Notes under the pieces: model-generated | What the model saw: the letters and a program-made list of their open reading frames with translations, nothing else | Told to the model about the DNA's origin: nothing | Databases searched by the model: none | Assembly (NCBI GenBank): GCA_964405265.1 | Contig: CAYONC010000009.1 | Coordinates: forward strand, 1 to 64,000 | Direction: 5' to 3' | From: Eshraghiella sp964405265 | GTDB taxonomy: Bacteria > Bacillota > Clostridia > Lachnospirales > Lachnospiraceae | Length of the DNA stretch: 64,000 bases | Translations under genes and position numbers: made by a program | Shown: piece after piece, positions 41,425-50,058 of the stretch | Layout of the letters: every line of letters begins with the position of its first letter | Numbering within the stretch: position 1 is the stretch's first letter

Positions 41425-41472
41425 AAAGTCGAGGACTACGCGTAACGCTGGTTTCCGGCTTTTATTTTTTTT
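41425..41472 (+). terminator. Terminator of tRNA-Lys
   Basis: AAAGTCG (41425-41431) pairs with CGGCTTT (41456-41462); an inner GCG-TAA-CGC hairpin may form in the loop; a long T-rich run follows to 41472. Confidence 0.65.
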
Positions 41473-41518
41473 CTGACGTAAGAATTGACGGACATGGGAA
41501 ATGCCCGCCTTTTTTGTA

Positions 41519-41547
41519 TTGACAAATTAGTATGTATGGACTATTTT
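41519..41547 (+). promoter_or_regulatory. aroA promoter
   Basis: TTGACA (41519-41524), 17-base spacer, TATTTT (41542-41547). Transcription would begin near 41554, which excludes the in-frame ATG at 41536 and supports the aroA start at 41581. Confidence 0.6.
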
Positions 41548-41580
41548 TTAATAAAAAAAGAAAGAACGGAAATTACATCC

Positions 41581-42882
41581 ATGAAGCAGGAATATGAGGT
41601 GAAACCGGTCAAACGTCCGATTTGCGGCACGGTAAAGGTTCCGGGGTCCAAGAGCATAACGAACAGGGCATTGCTGTTAGCGGCATTAAGTGAAGGATAT
41701 TCTACACTTACGGGAGTGCTGTTCAGTGACGATTCAAGATATTTTTTGAACAGCCTTAAAGAACTCGGATTTGAAGTATCCGCTGATGAAGAACATACTA
41801 CGGTCGTAATTAAGGGCTGCGGAGGAAAAATACCTGCCGAAACGGGAACAATTAATGTGGGAAGTGCAGGTACTGCAGCAAGGTTTTTGACGGCGCTTAC
41901 TGCCTTGTCCGATGGTGAATATGTAATTGAATGTTCGGAGCAGATGTCAAAGCGTCCCATGAAAGAGCTGTTCAGGGCTCTTACTGAAATGGGAGCGGAA
42001 TTTGAGTATTATGGGGAACCGGGATATCTTCCTGCACGTGTCAGGGGAAATTCGGGAAGGTGCAGGGATATTACCATGGACATCAGCGGCAGTACACAAT
42101 TTTTAAGTGCGATGCTTATGGTGACACCGCTTACGGCGGATGGCATACGCATTACCATACCGGGAGACAGAAAAACCGGTTCATATATAGAAATAACCCG
42201 CCGTATGATGTCGGACTTCGGGATTGCTTCCGAGTTTGACGGAAGCACTTACCATGTCAGAGGAAATCAGAAAGTCCGGTCGTTGAGCTATGCAATAGAA
42301 CCGGATGTATCTGCGGCGTGCTATTTTTATGCTGCGGCAGCAGTCACAGGCGGAAGCGTTACGGTGGAAAATGTGTTTTTTTCCTCAATGCAGGGAGATA
42401 TTGAATTTATCAGACTTCTTGAAAAGATGGGCTGTAACGTTACGGAAACGGTACGAGGAATTCGTGTTGACGGTCCGGAAGACGGCAGACTGCATGGTGT
42501 GGAAGCAGACATGAAAAATTATTCGGATCAGGCACTTACGCTTGCAGCACTGGCACCATATGCGGATAAGCCGGTAATAATAGGAAACGTGGGACACATA
42601 CGTGGACAGGAATGCAACCGTATGGAAGCAATTGAGAGTGAACTGTCGGCGGCAGGTATTAAATGCCGGATACACGGAGATGACATACATATTACTCCGG
42701 GGGAAGTAAGGCCTGCACGAATCCATACCCATGATGACCACAGGGTGGCAATGGCGATGTCGTTACTGGGACTCAGAAGTGAAGGAATTGTAATAGATAA
42801 CCCGTCATGCTGCAGAAAGACATTTGAAAATTATTTTGAAGTACTGGATGATTTACTGAAGGAGAACCGGACGGATGGATAA
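41581..42882 (+). CDS. aroA: 3-phosphoshikimate 1-carboxyvinyltransferase (EPSP synthase)
   Basis: 433-residue shikimate-pathway enzyme that joins phosphoenolpyruvate and shikimate-3-phosphate. Recognisable are VPGSKSITNRALLLAALSEG near residue 20, the NVGSAGTAARFLTAL loop (usual GNAGTAMR, here Ser for Asn), SMSKRPM-like CSEQMSKRPMKEL, SGSTQFLSAMLM and the C-terminal HDDHRVAMAMSLLG. The neighbouring genes are not aromatic-pathway genes, so it is an isolated aro gene. It overlaps the NUDIX gene by 8 bases. Confidence 0.94.
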   Translation: MKQEYEVKPVKRPICGTVKVPGSKSITNRALLLAALSEGYSTLTGVLFSDDSRYFLNSLKELGFEVSADEEHTTVVIKGCGGKIPAETGTINVGSAGTAARFLTALTALSDGEYVIECSEQMSKRPMKELFRALTEMGAEFEYYGEPGYLPARVRGNSGRCRDITMDISGSTQFLSAMLMVTPLTADGIRITIPGDRKTGSYIEITRRMMSDFGIASEFDGSTYHVRGNQKVRSLSYAIEPDVSAACYFYAAAAVTGGSVTVENVFFSSMQGDIEFIRLLEKMGCNVTETVRGIRVDGPEDGRLHGVEADMKNYSDQALTLAALAPYADKPVIIGNVGHIRGQECNRMEAIESELSAAGIKCRIHGDDIHITPGEVRPARIHTHDDHRVAMAMSLLGLRSEGIVIDNPSCCRKTFENYFEVLDDLLKENRTDG

Positions 42883-43393
42883 AGAACAGGAATACTGGGA
42901 TATATATGACGTAAATAAAGAACCTACGGGACGTATTATGAAGAGAAACGACTGGTGCCTGAAGGAAGGGGAATATCATCTTACGGTATTAGGCGTGATT
43001 ATGAACCGTGAGGGAAAATTCCTTATTACGAGAAGAGCCGCAGATAAAGCATGGGCAGCCGGCTGGTGGGAAGTGTCCGGCGGAGGCGTGATGGCAGGAG
43101 AGACATCGGCGGAGGCGGTAAAACGGGAAGTGCTTGAAGAGACGGGATTAGATGTTTCGGAAGCGGACGGAGGATATGTATTTTCATACAGAAGGGATAA
43201 TCCGGAGGAGGGAGACAATTATTTTGTTGACGTGTACCGTTTTGTCCTGGATTTTGATGAGACAATGGTGCATCCCCAGGAATCTGAAACGGATGGCTTT
43301 ATGATGGCCGGTACGGAGGAAATAAAAAAATACGGCGATCAGGGGATTTTTCTGCATTATGACAGCATAAAGAGCGTTTTTTCCGTGACGTAA
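42875..43393 (+). CDS. NUDIX hydrolase
   Basis: 172-residue pyrophosphohydrolase. The Nudix box is intact: GGGVMAGETSAEAVKREVLE then ETGL, near residues 69-91. The N-terminal half (EYWDIYDVNKEPTGR) resembles isopentenyl-diphosphate isomerase/YfcD-like Nudix proteins, but the substrate is not clear. It overlaps the aroA stop by 8 bases and is presumably co-translated. Confidence 0.88.
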   Translation: MDKEQEYWDIYDVNKEPTGRIMKRNDWCLKEGEYHLTVLGVIMNREGKFLITRRAADKAWAAGWWEVSGGGVMAGETSAEAVKREVLEETGLDVSEADGGYVFSYRRDNPEEGDNYFVDVYRFVLDFDETMVHPQESETDGFMMAGTEEIKKYGDQGIFLHYDSIKSVFSVT

Positions 43394-43396
43394 AAC

Positions 43397-43425
43397 TTGA
43401 AATAACAGGATGTATGATGTAAAAT
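43397..43425 (+). promoter_or_regulatory. Citrate synthase promoter
   Basis: TTGAAA (43397-43402), 17-base spacer, TAAAAT (43420-43425), just after the NUDIX stop codon and 31 bases before the next start. Confidence 0.7.
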
Positions 43426-43456
43426 ACTATGAGATTATTTTGCCAGAGGTAAATGG

Positions 43457-44854
43457 ATGATGGAGGCAGAAGTTTTGACTAACAAAGAGATGATGGAACT
43501 GAAACCGGAGCTTAATGCACAGTTTGAAGAACTTGTGAATTACTGCCGGGATTCGGGCGTGATTGATTCAAGTCTGTATATTGACTATGATGTTAAGAGG
43601 GGACTGAGGGACAGCAACGGAAAGGGTGTTCTTACCGGACTTACGGAAATATCGGATGTGGTGGGCTTTGACGTAGTGGATGGTGAACGTGTACCATGTG
43701 ACGGAAGGCTGTATTACCAGGGACATAATGTTAACGACCTTGTTCACGGTGCCGGTAACAGAAGATTTCTGTTTGAAGAGGTTACATACCTTCTCCTGTT
43801 TGGTGCACTGCCGACTGCAGAACAGTTAAAGCAGTTTATTAATATAATAGGTGATTTCAGGGAACTGTCGGGACATTTTGTAAGAGATGTAATCATGAAG
43901 GCACCGAGTGCCAACATTATGAACGCTCTTGAAAAAAGTATCGTTACGTTGTATTCATATGATGAAGCCCCGGAAGACATATCGGTAGGCAACGTATTGA
44001 GACAGTCACTTCAGCTTATTGCCAAGATGCCGGCGATTTCGGTTTTTGCATATCAGTCTTATATGCATTTTAAGAAAAATGACGTGCTCATCATAAGAAA
44101 TCCGGATCCGGAATGTTCAACGGCGGAGAATATTTTAAGAATGTTAAGACCGGACGGAAAATATACCGAGCTTGAGGCAAGGGTTCTGGATGTGGCACTT
44201 GTGCTTCATGCAGAGCATGGCGGCGGTAATAATTCAACCTTTACCAATCATGTTGTCACGTCGTCCGGTACGGACACATATTCGACGGTTGCAGCGTCGA
44301 TAGCATCACTCAAGGGTCCTAAGCACGGCGGAGCCAACGGTAAGGTCAAGGCAATGTTTGATGATATCAAGACACATATCGGAGACTGGGAGAATGAGGA
44401 GGAGCTTACGGCATATCTTCAGAAAATCCTTAACAAAGAAGCATTTGACAAAGCCGGACTTATATACGGCGTAGGTCATGCGGTATACACCGTATCTGAT
44501 CCGAGAGAAGTACTGCTTAAGGAATATGCAAGGGAGCTGTCCGTTGAAAAAGGACGCACCAAGGAATACGAGCTTCTTGAGAGAACGGAGAATATTTCCA
44601 AAAAGTTAGTGGCAGCTTCAAGGAATACCCTGAAGCCTATATGTGCCAATGTGGATTTTTACAGTGGATTCGTATATGAGATGTTAGGAATACCGGAAGA
44701 ACTTTTTACACCGATTTTTGCAATAGCAAGAATTTCCGGATGGAGTGCACACAGGCTTGAGGAGCTTGTTAATAAGGGAAAAATAATACGTCCTGCGTAT
44801 AAGTATGTAGGATGTCATAAAGATTATGTCGAACTTGAAGACAGAAAGCAGTGA
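43457..44854 (+). CDS. gltA: Citrate synthase
   Basis: 465-residue citrate/2-methylcitrate synthase family enzyme condensing acetyl-CoA and oxaloacetate. Active-site histidines are in LHAEHGGGNNSTF and YGVGHAVYTVSDPR, with the catalytic Asp in CANVDFYSGFVYEMLGIP. An N-terminal extension of about 60 residues precedes the usual core (YDVKRGLRDSNGKGVLTGLT), as in several Clostridia homologues. Two adjacent ATGs (43457, 43460) are possible. With fumarase at the left edge it supports a partial TCA route to glutamate. Confidence 0.92.
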   Translation: MMEAEVLTNKEMMELKPELNAQFEELVNYCRDSGVIDSSLYIDYDVKRGLRDSNGKGVLTGLTEISDVVGFDVVDGERVPCDGRLYYQGHNVNDLVHGAGNRRFLFEEVTYLLLFGALPTAEQLKQFINIIGDFRELSGHFVRDVIMKAPSANIMNALEKSIVTLYSYDEAPEDISVGNVLRQSLQLIAKMPAISVFAYQSYMHFKKNDVLIIRNPDPECSTAENILRMLRPDGKYTELEARVLDVALVLHAEHGGGNNSTFTNHVVTSSGTDTYSTVAASIASLKGPKHGGANGKVKAMFDDIKTHIGDWENEEELTAYLQKILNKEAFDKAGLIYGVGHAVYTVSDPREVLLKEYARELSVEKGRTKEYELLERTENISKKLVAASRNTLKPICANVDFYSGFVYEMLGIPEELFTPIFAIARISGWSAHRLEELVNKGKIIRPAYKYVGCHKDYVELEDRKQ

Positions 44855-44860
44855 TGAAGG

Positions 44861-44890
44861 TAACCGGGTATCCGTAAGGGTACCCGGTTA
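44861..44890 (+). terminator. Hairpin after citrate synthase
   Basis: 13-bp stem (TAACCGGGTATCC with GGGTACCCGGTTA, one T-G pair) and a GTAA loop, 6 bases after the stop codon. The flanking run is A-rich, not T-rich, so termination strength is uncertain. Confidence 0.5.
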
Positions 44891-44910
44891 AAAATATCCC
44901 CATTTTAAGG

Positions 44911-44939
44911 TGGAAAAAAGTAATCCATAGTGATATAAT
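44911..44939 (+). promoter_or_regulatory. Promoter of the fusion-protein operon
   Basis: TATAAT (44934-44939) with a weak TGGAAA (44911-44916) 17 bases upstream. The -10 overlaps an in-frame upstream ATG (44938), so translation must start at the later ATG at 44983. Confidence 0.55.
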
Positions 44940-44982
44940 GGCTTTATATAATTATTTTGTACGGATGAGCGGAGGAAAAAGC

Positions 44983-46809
44983 ATGCAGGCAATTATTTTA
45001 GCCGCCGGAATGGGAACCAGACTTAAAAAATTAACAGCGGGCAATACGAAGTGTATGGTTAAGGTTAATGGTGTTACACTGATTGAACGTGCACTGGGAA
45101 TACTTGACAGGAAGAAGCTTTCACGTATTGTTATCGTGGCAGGTTACGAGGCACAGAAGCTCAAGGATTTTATCGGAACACTTAACATAAATACTCCGAT
45201 CGTATATATAGACAATGATATTTATTATAAGACCAATAATATATATTCACTGATGCTGGCGAAGGAATATGCCTGCAGTGAGGATATGCTTCTGCTTGAA
45301 TCCGATCTGATATTTGATGAGTCACTTATTGACGCACTTATTGAAGATGACAGGGAAACGCTTGCATTAGTGGACAAATTCGAGAACTGGATGGACGGAA
45401 CGTGTACCATTCTTGATGACAATGACTGTATAGTTGATTTTGTCCAGGGTAAGTATCTGGATTTTAAGAATAAGAATGAATATTACAAAACGGTTAACAT
45501 ATATAAGTTCAGCAGACATTTTTCACAGAATACATATTTTCCGTTTCTTGAAGCATACGCAGCGGCGATGGGCAATAATGAATATTACGAATCCGTCATA
45601 AAGCTGATATCGATGCTTGAAACTCAAGAGATACGTGCCAAGAGACTTGAAAACGGAAAGTGGTATGAGATTGATGATGCACAGGACCTGGATATAGCGG
45701 AATCAATGTTTTCGGACAGCATGGGAAGGCAGCTTGATGCCATAGCGGGCAGATACGGAGGATACTGGAGATATCCGAAGCTGCTTGATTTCTGTTATCT
45801 TGTTAATCCGTATTTTCCGACTGATAAAATGACGGATGAGATAAGCTCCAATTTTAAGGAGCTTATGACACAGTACCCTTCGGGTATGCGTATTAACAGT
45901 CTTCTTGCCGCAAGAAATTTTGACGTAGAGCAGGAACATGTTGTTGTGGGAAACGGAGCGGCAGAGTTAATTAAAAGCCTGATGGAGAAGGGTGGATTTA
46001 AGAAGGTCGGATTTATAAGACCGACATTTGAAGAATATCCCAACAGGCATGAATATGAACAGGTAATATTTGATTCATCCCTGAAGAATTTTGAATATTC
46101 TGCAGATGATGTGATTGAATTTTTTGACAACAGCGGTATAGATGCACTTGTACTTATTAATCCTGACAACCCGACCGGCAATTACATTAATACGGAAGGC
46201 ATAATGAAACTGGCGGAATGGGCAGATGAAAAAGCCGTTTCACTTATTATGGATGAGAGCTTTGTGGATTTCGTATCGACGGACTCCGGCAGCGCATATA
46301 CGGATCATACCCTTATAAAAGAGGGCATACTGAACCGGTATAAAAATCTGTATGTAATAAAAAGCATATCCAAATCTTACGGAGTTCCGGGACTGAGGCT
46401 CGGTATCCTTGCCGGTTCGGATGAGGATATGATAGCCGCAGTTAAGAAAGATGTGGCTATATGGAACATTAACTCCTTTGGAGAGTTTTTCATGCAGATT
46501 TTTCAGAAATACAAAAAGGATTATGCAATATCCCTTAACAGGATAACGGCAGACCGTGAACAGCTCATGAAGGGGCTTGGCGGAATATCATGGCTGAAAC
46601 CGTATCCGTCACAGGCAAATTATATTATGTGTGAAATTATGACGGAGAAGTATACCGGAAGGACACTTGCGGAGAAGCTGCTTGCGGATAATATTCTGAT
46701 TAAGGATCTTACGGGAAAAATTAACAACGGAAGGCAGTATGTAAGATTTGCCGTCAGAGATACGGCTGACAATGCACGTCTGCTTGAAAAGCTTATGGAA
46801 AGTATGTAG
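44983..46809 (+). CDS. Nucleotidyltransferase-aminotransferase fusion (PntC/LicC-like plus HisC-like)
   Basis: 608-residue two-domain enzyme. Residues 1-240 are a sugar-phosphate/choline-phosphate-type nucleotidyltransferase: IILAAGMGTRLKKL, then NTKCMVKVNG, NNIYSLMLAKE, LLESDLIFD and YEIDDAQDLDIAE, closest by eye to LicC/PntC cytidylyltransferases. Residues 260-608 are a fold-type I PLP enzyme of the HisC/CobD group, with NPDNPTGNYI, MDESFVDF, the PLP lysine in ISKSYGVPGLRLG and the C-terminal RFAVRD. It may make and CDP-activate an amino-alcohol phosphate for a surface polymer or lipid. Similar cytidylyltransferase-transaminase fusions are known in phosphonate pathways, but no phosphonate genes are near. 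GGAGG precedes the ATG at 44983. Confidence 0.82.
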   Translation: MQAIILAAGMGTRLKKLTAGNTKCMVKVNGVTLIERALGILDRKKLSRIVIVAGYEAQKLKDFIGTLNINTPIVYIDNDIYYKTNNIYSLMLAKEYACSEDMLLLESDLIFDESLIDALIEDDRETLALVDKFENWMDGTCTILDDNDCIVDFVQGKYLDFKNKNEYYKTVNIYKFSRHFSQNTYFPFLEAYAAAMGNNEYYESVIKLISMLETQEIRAKRLENGKWYEIDDAQDLDIAESMFSDSMGRQLDAIAGRYGGYWRYPKLLDFCYLVNPYFPTDKMTDEISSNFKELMTQYPSGMRINSLLAARNFDVEQEHVVVGNGAAELIKSLMEKGGFKKVGFIRPTFEEYPNRHEYEQVIFDSSLKNFEYSADDVIEFFDNSGIDALVLINPDNPTGNYINTEGIMKLAEWADEKAVSLIMDESFVDFVSTDSGSAYTDHTLIKEGILNRYKNLYVIKSISKSYGVPGLRLGILAGSDEDMIAAVKKDVAIWNINSFGEFFMQIFQKYKKDYAISLNRITADREQLMKGLGGISWLKPYPSQANYIMCEIMTEKYTGRTLAEKLLADNILIKDLTGKINNGRQYVRFAVRDTADNARLLEKLMESM

Positions 46810-46824
46810 AAGGATTTGATGTTT

Positions 46825-48915
46825 ATGGCAAACGAAAAGAATGAACCGATGGTGGACGGACTTACCGGAATTTATAATTTCAGAAGCTTCATTAATGAAA
46901 CTGAGAAGCTCATCAATGAAAATGCTGACAGGGAATATGATATTCTGGTGTGGGATATTATCCAGTTCAAGGTAATTAATGATTTATACGGTGTTGAGGC
47001 AGGGGATCGTCTCCTTAAGGAAATAGCAGACGATTTTGCAAGAAAGCTCAAGGGAAAGGGAACATACGGACGCCTTGGAAGCGACCGGTTTGTGTGTTGT
47101 ACGCCATCCGGCGGATACCGCAGTGACAGCCTGACCAATATATATGAATTTCATGTAAGCGAGAAGACCGGAATACATAAAATGTTAATGCAGGGAGGCT
47201 GTTTTCACATTACAGACCGTAATGTGCCGGTCATTAAGATGTGCGACAGGGCAATACTTGCACTTAACAGAATCAAAGGTAAATACACCGAAGTTGTATC
47301 CGAGTATTCAACGGACAAGAGAGAAGATATTCTCATGGGACAGAGACTTGCCGAAGACCTTGAAACCGGAATCAGGGAGAGACAGTTTAAGGCATATGTC
47401 CAGCCTATTTATTCGGCAGCTGACAATAAAGTCTCAAGCGGAGAGGTGCTTGTCAGATGGGAGCATCCTGAACTTGGATTTCTTGCTCCGGGGCGTTTTA
47501 TAGGATTTTTTGAAAAAAACTATCTTATAACCAAGCTTGATAAATATGTCTGGGAAGAAGCCTGCAGGATGATAAGGCGTATGATGGACGAGGGACGTGA
47601 AGTTATTCCTCTTTCCATTAATGTATCAAGAACGGATTTCCTGTTTGATGATTTATGTGATGTGCTTGTTAATCTTGTTGCCAAGTATGGAATCAATCCG
47701 AAATCCTTAAAAATAGAAATTACGGAAAGTGCATATATAGATAATCCGGACAGGATAATTTCCATGATGACAAGACTTAAGGAATATGAGTTTATGATAG
47801 TCATGGATGACTTCGGAACCGGATATTCTTCGTTTAACACGCTGAGAACCCTTCCGTTTGACGTATTGAAAATTGACAAGGGACTTATTGATGAAATTGA
47901 TACCTCCAATAAAGCAGGCAATGTTGTAAGCTCGGTTATTAAGATGGCAAGCTGGCTTGGAATGGATGTGGTAGCCGAAGGCGTGGAGCAGATAAACCAG
48001 CTTAACTTCCTGAGGCATATGGGATGCAAGTACATTCAGGGATATTATTTCTCAAAACCGCTTCCGGAGGAAGAATTTTTTAAGCTGAGTTTTAATGATG
48101 AATATGTAACCGACAGAGATTCGGATAATATCAATCTTGACGGTGTATTCGGAGTCGAAGATCCGGAAGGCAGGGCGTTTCTTGATAAGCTTGTGGGTGC
48201 GTTATCCATTTATGAGCTTGACGGAGACAGCCTTGAAGTGAAGCGTGTTAATGATGAATACTGCAGACTGTATAATGTCACACCGTTTGAAGTATATCAG
48301 GGAAGACTTTATGAGCTTGATGAGAACAGGCATAACAAGGAACAGAAGCTGATTAAAAACTGCAGAAAAGCCATGACAAGGTCAGAATCGGTAACCATGC
48401 ATACATCTGCCGTAAAGAGCGGCGGTGAGCTTATACATCTTATGGTACGGATATATTATATAGGCAAGCAGAAAGGTGTTCCGCAGTTCCTTCTTAATAC
48501 CGTTGACATTACGAAGGAACATATAAGACGGAATCTCAGGCAGATGACGGAAATAACTCCTGTTTTAAAAAACCTGTATACGGAGATTCTTAAGATGGAT
48601 TATACGGACGGAACGGTATCTACAATATGGTGTAATGAAGCTCATGTTAGTAAAAAACATGATAATGCCTCTCTGGATACCGCATTGGATATACTTTTCA
48701 ACAGGTTTGTGGTTCCGGAGGACAGAGAACGGGCAGTCAGAGAATTTTCGTATGAAGAGATAAGCCGGTTCTGTCATTCGGATAAAAGAGTGAAGGTAAT
48801 AGAGCTTAGACTTGGCAGAGGTGAGAATGAACGGAGATGTGAATTTACACTGATACGGAATGATGACGATACATCACATGTTGCCATTACCAGCTGCAGC
48901 AGGATATTGGAATAA
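46825..48915 (+). CDS. EAL-domain cyclic di-GMP phosphodiesterase with degenerate GGDEF and C-terminal sensor-like domain
   Basis: 696-residue cytosolic protein. The N-terminal GGDEF domain (about 10-165) is degenerate at the active loop (RLGSDRF instead of GGDEF) and likely inactive or GTP-sensing. The EAL domain (about 172-430) keeps catalytic residues: EVLVRW, SINVSRTDF, ITESAY, MDDFGTGYSS, KIDKGLID and AEGVEQ. The last 250 residues look PAS-like (VNDEYCRLYNVTPFEVYQG). It should hydrolyse cyclic di-GMP. The start at 46825 (MANEKN) is 10 bases from AGAAGGA; 46819 is possible. It begins 15 bases after the fusion enzyme and ends 3 bases before the permease. Confidence 0.88.
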   Translation: MANEKNEPMVDGLTGIYNFRSFINETEKLINENADREYDILVWDIIQFKVINDLYGVEAGDRLLKEIADDFARKLKGKGTYGRLGSDRFVCCTPSGGYRSDSLTNIYEFHVSEKTGIHKMLMQGGCFHITDRNVPVIKMCDRAILALNRIKGKYTEVVSEYSTDKREDILMGQRLAEDLETGIRERQFKAYVQPIYSAADNKVSSGEVLVRWEHPELGFLAPGRFIGFFEKNYLITKLDKYVWEEACRMIRRMMDEGREVIPLSINVSRTDFLFDDLCDVLVNLVAKYGINPKSLKIEITESAYIDNPDRIISMMTRLKEYEFMIVMDDFGTGYSSFNTLRTLPFDVLKIDKGLIDEIDTSNKAGNVVSSVIKMASWLGMDVVAEGVEQINQLNFLRHMGCKYIQGYYFSKPLPEEEFFKLSFNDEYVTDRDSDNINLDGVFGVEDPEGRAFLDKLVGALSIYELDGDSLEVKRVNDEYCRLYNVTPFEVYQGRLYELDENRHNKEQKLIKNCRKAMTRSESVTMHTSAVKSGGELIHLMVRIYYIGKQKGVPQFLLNTVDITKEHIRRNLRQMTEITPVLKNLYTEILKMDYTDGTVSTIWCNEAHVSKKHDNASLDTALDILFNRFVVPEDRERAVREFSYEEISRFCHSDKRVKVIELRLGRGENERRCEFTLIRNDDDTSHVAITSCSRILE

Positions 48916-48918
48916 AAT

Positions 48919-50043
48919 ATGATAGCTAAAATAATTAATTTTATAAAAAAAGAAACAGTTTTATGTATGGCGGGTGTACTTGCAATAGCGACGGCTTTTG
49001 TGGTACACCCGTCCAAGGCGTATATGGAATATATTGATTTCAGGGTACTTGCACTGCTTTTTTCACTGATGCTTGTGGTTGCAGGTCTGAAAAGCATGGG
49101 AATTTTTACGCATATTATTAAAAAAATTACTTCAAAGGTTCATTCAACCCGTGTGATAGAATTAATACTTGTATTTATGCCGTTCTTTTTCAGTATGCTG
49201 ATTACGAATGACGTGGCACTCATTACATTCGTTCCGTTTGCCATAGAAATGCTTCAGATGATTGGAAGAGGCAGGGATATGATTTATATTGTGGTTCTGC
49301 AGACGGTAGCCGCAAATCTGGGAAGCATGGCAACACCAATCGGAAGTCCGCATAATATTTTTCTGTTTACGGCTTATGACATGAATATCGGAGTATTTCT
49401 GTCAGATGTCATGCCATACGTAATTCTTGCAATGGTGCTTCTTGCAGCGTGCGTGTGCATCATAAAATCCGATGGCACGGAAATGATTGAGATAAAGGAA
49501 GAAGGCGGAAAATTCAGCATAAAAAAGCTTGTTGTATATATTATTATATTTGCCGCCTGCACGGCATGTGTGTTAAGACTGTTAGATTACAGGATAATGC
49601 TTGCCGTTGCCGTTGCCGGAATTGCCATAACCGATTACGGGCTTTTTAAAAAGGCAGATTACATACTGCTGCTGACGTTTGTTGCGTTTTTTATAGCAGT
49701 TGGAAATATCCGTTCCATTCCGGCGGTAAGCAGTGCACTGTCAGGAATTGTAAAAGGAAGAGAAACGGCAGCAGGCATTCTGTGCAGTCAGGTTTTGAGT
49801 AATGTACCGTCAGCTATGCTTCTGTCAGGCTTTACCGATAACGGGAGGCAGCTTCTGATAGGAGTCAATATAGGCGGGCTGGGAACCATCATAGCATCAA
49901 TGGCAAGTCTCATATCGTTCAGACTGTATGCCGCTTCGGAGAATGCCTCCAAAGGGAAATTTATGGCAGTATTTACGGCAGTCAATCTGATATTTATGTT
50001 ATTTATGATTATGCTGACGATAATAAAAACATTAATTGCGTAA
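48919..50043 (+). CDS. ArsB/CitMHS-like anion permease
   Basis: 374-residue membrane protein with about ten hydrophobic segments and the ion-transporter-superfamily pattern: VLALLFSLMLVVAGLKSMG, TNDVALITFVPFA near residue 94, and the hairpin motif GSMATPIGSPHNIF near 134. It is shorter than typical ArsB (about 430). The substrate, dicarboxylate, arsenite or another anion, cannot be told. It follows the EAL gene by 3 bases in the same operon. Confidence 0.8.
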   Translation: MIAKIINFIKKETVLCMAGVLAIATAFVVHPSKAYMEYIDFRVLALLFSLMLVVAGLKSMGIFTHIIKKITSKVHSTRVIELILVFMPFFFSMLITNDVALITFVPFAIEMLQMIGRGRDMIYIVVLQTVAANLGSMATPIGSPHNIFLFTAYDMNIGVFLSDVMPYVILAMVLLAACVCIIKSDGTEMIEIKEEGGKFSIKKLVVYIIIFAACTACVLRLLDYRIMLAVAVAGIAITDYGLFKKADYILLLTFVAFFIAVGNIRSIPAVSSALSGIVKGRETAAGILCSQVLSNVPSAMLLSGFTDNGRQLLIGVNIGGLGTIIASMASLISFRLYAASENASKGKFMAVFTAVNLIFMLFMIMLTIIKTLIA

Positions 50044-50058
50044 AGGAGAACGTAAAAA

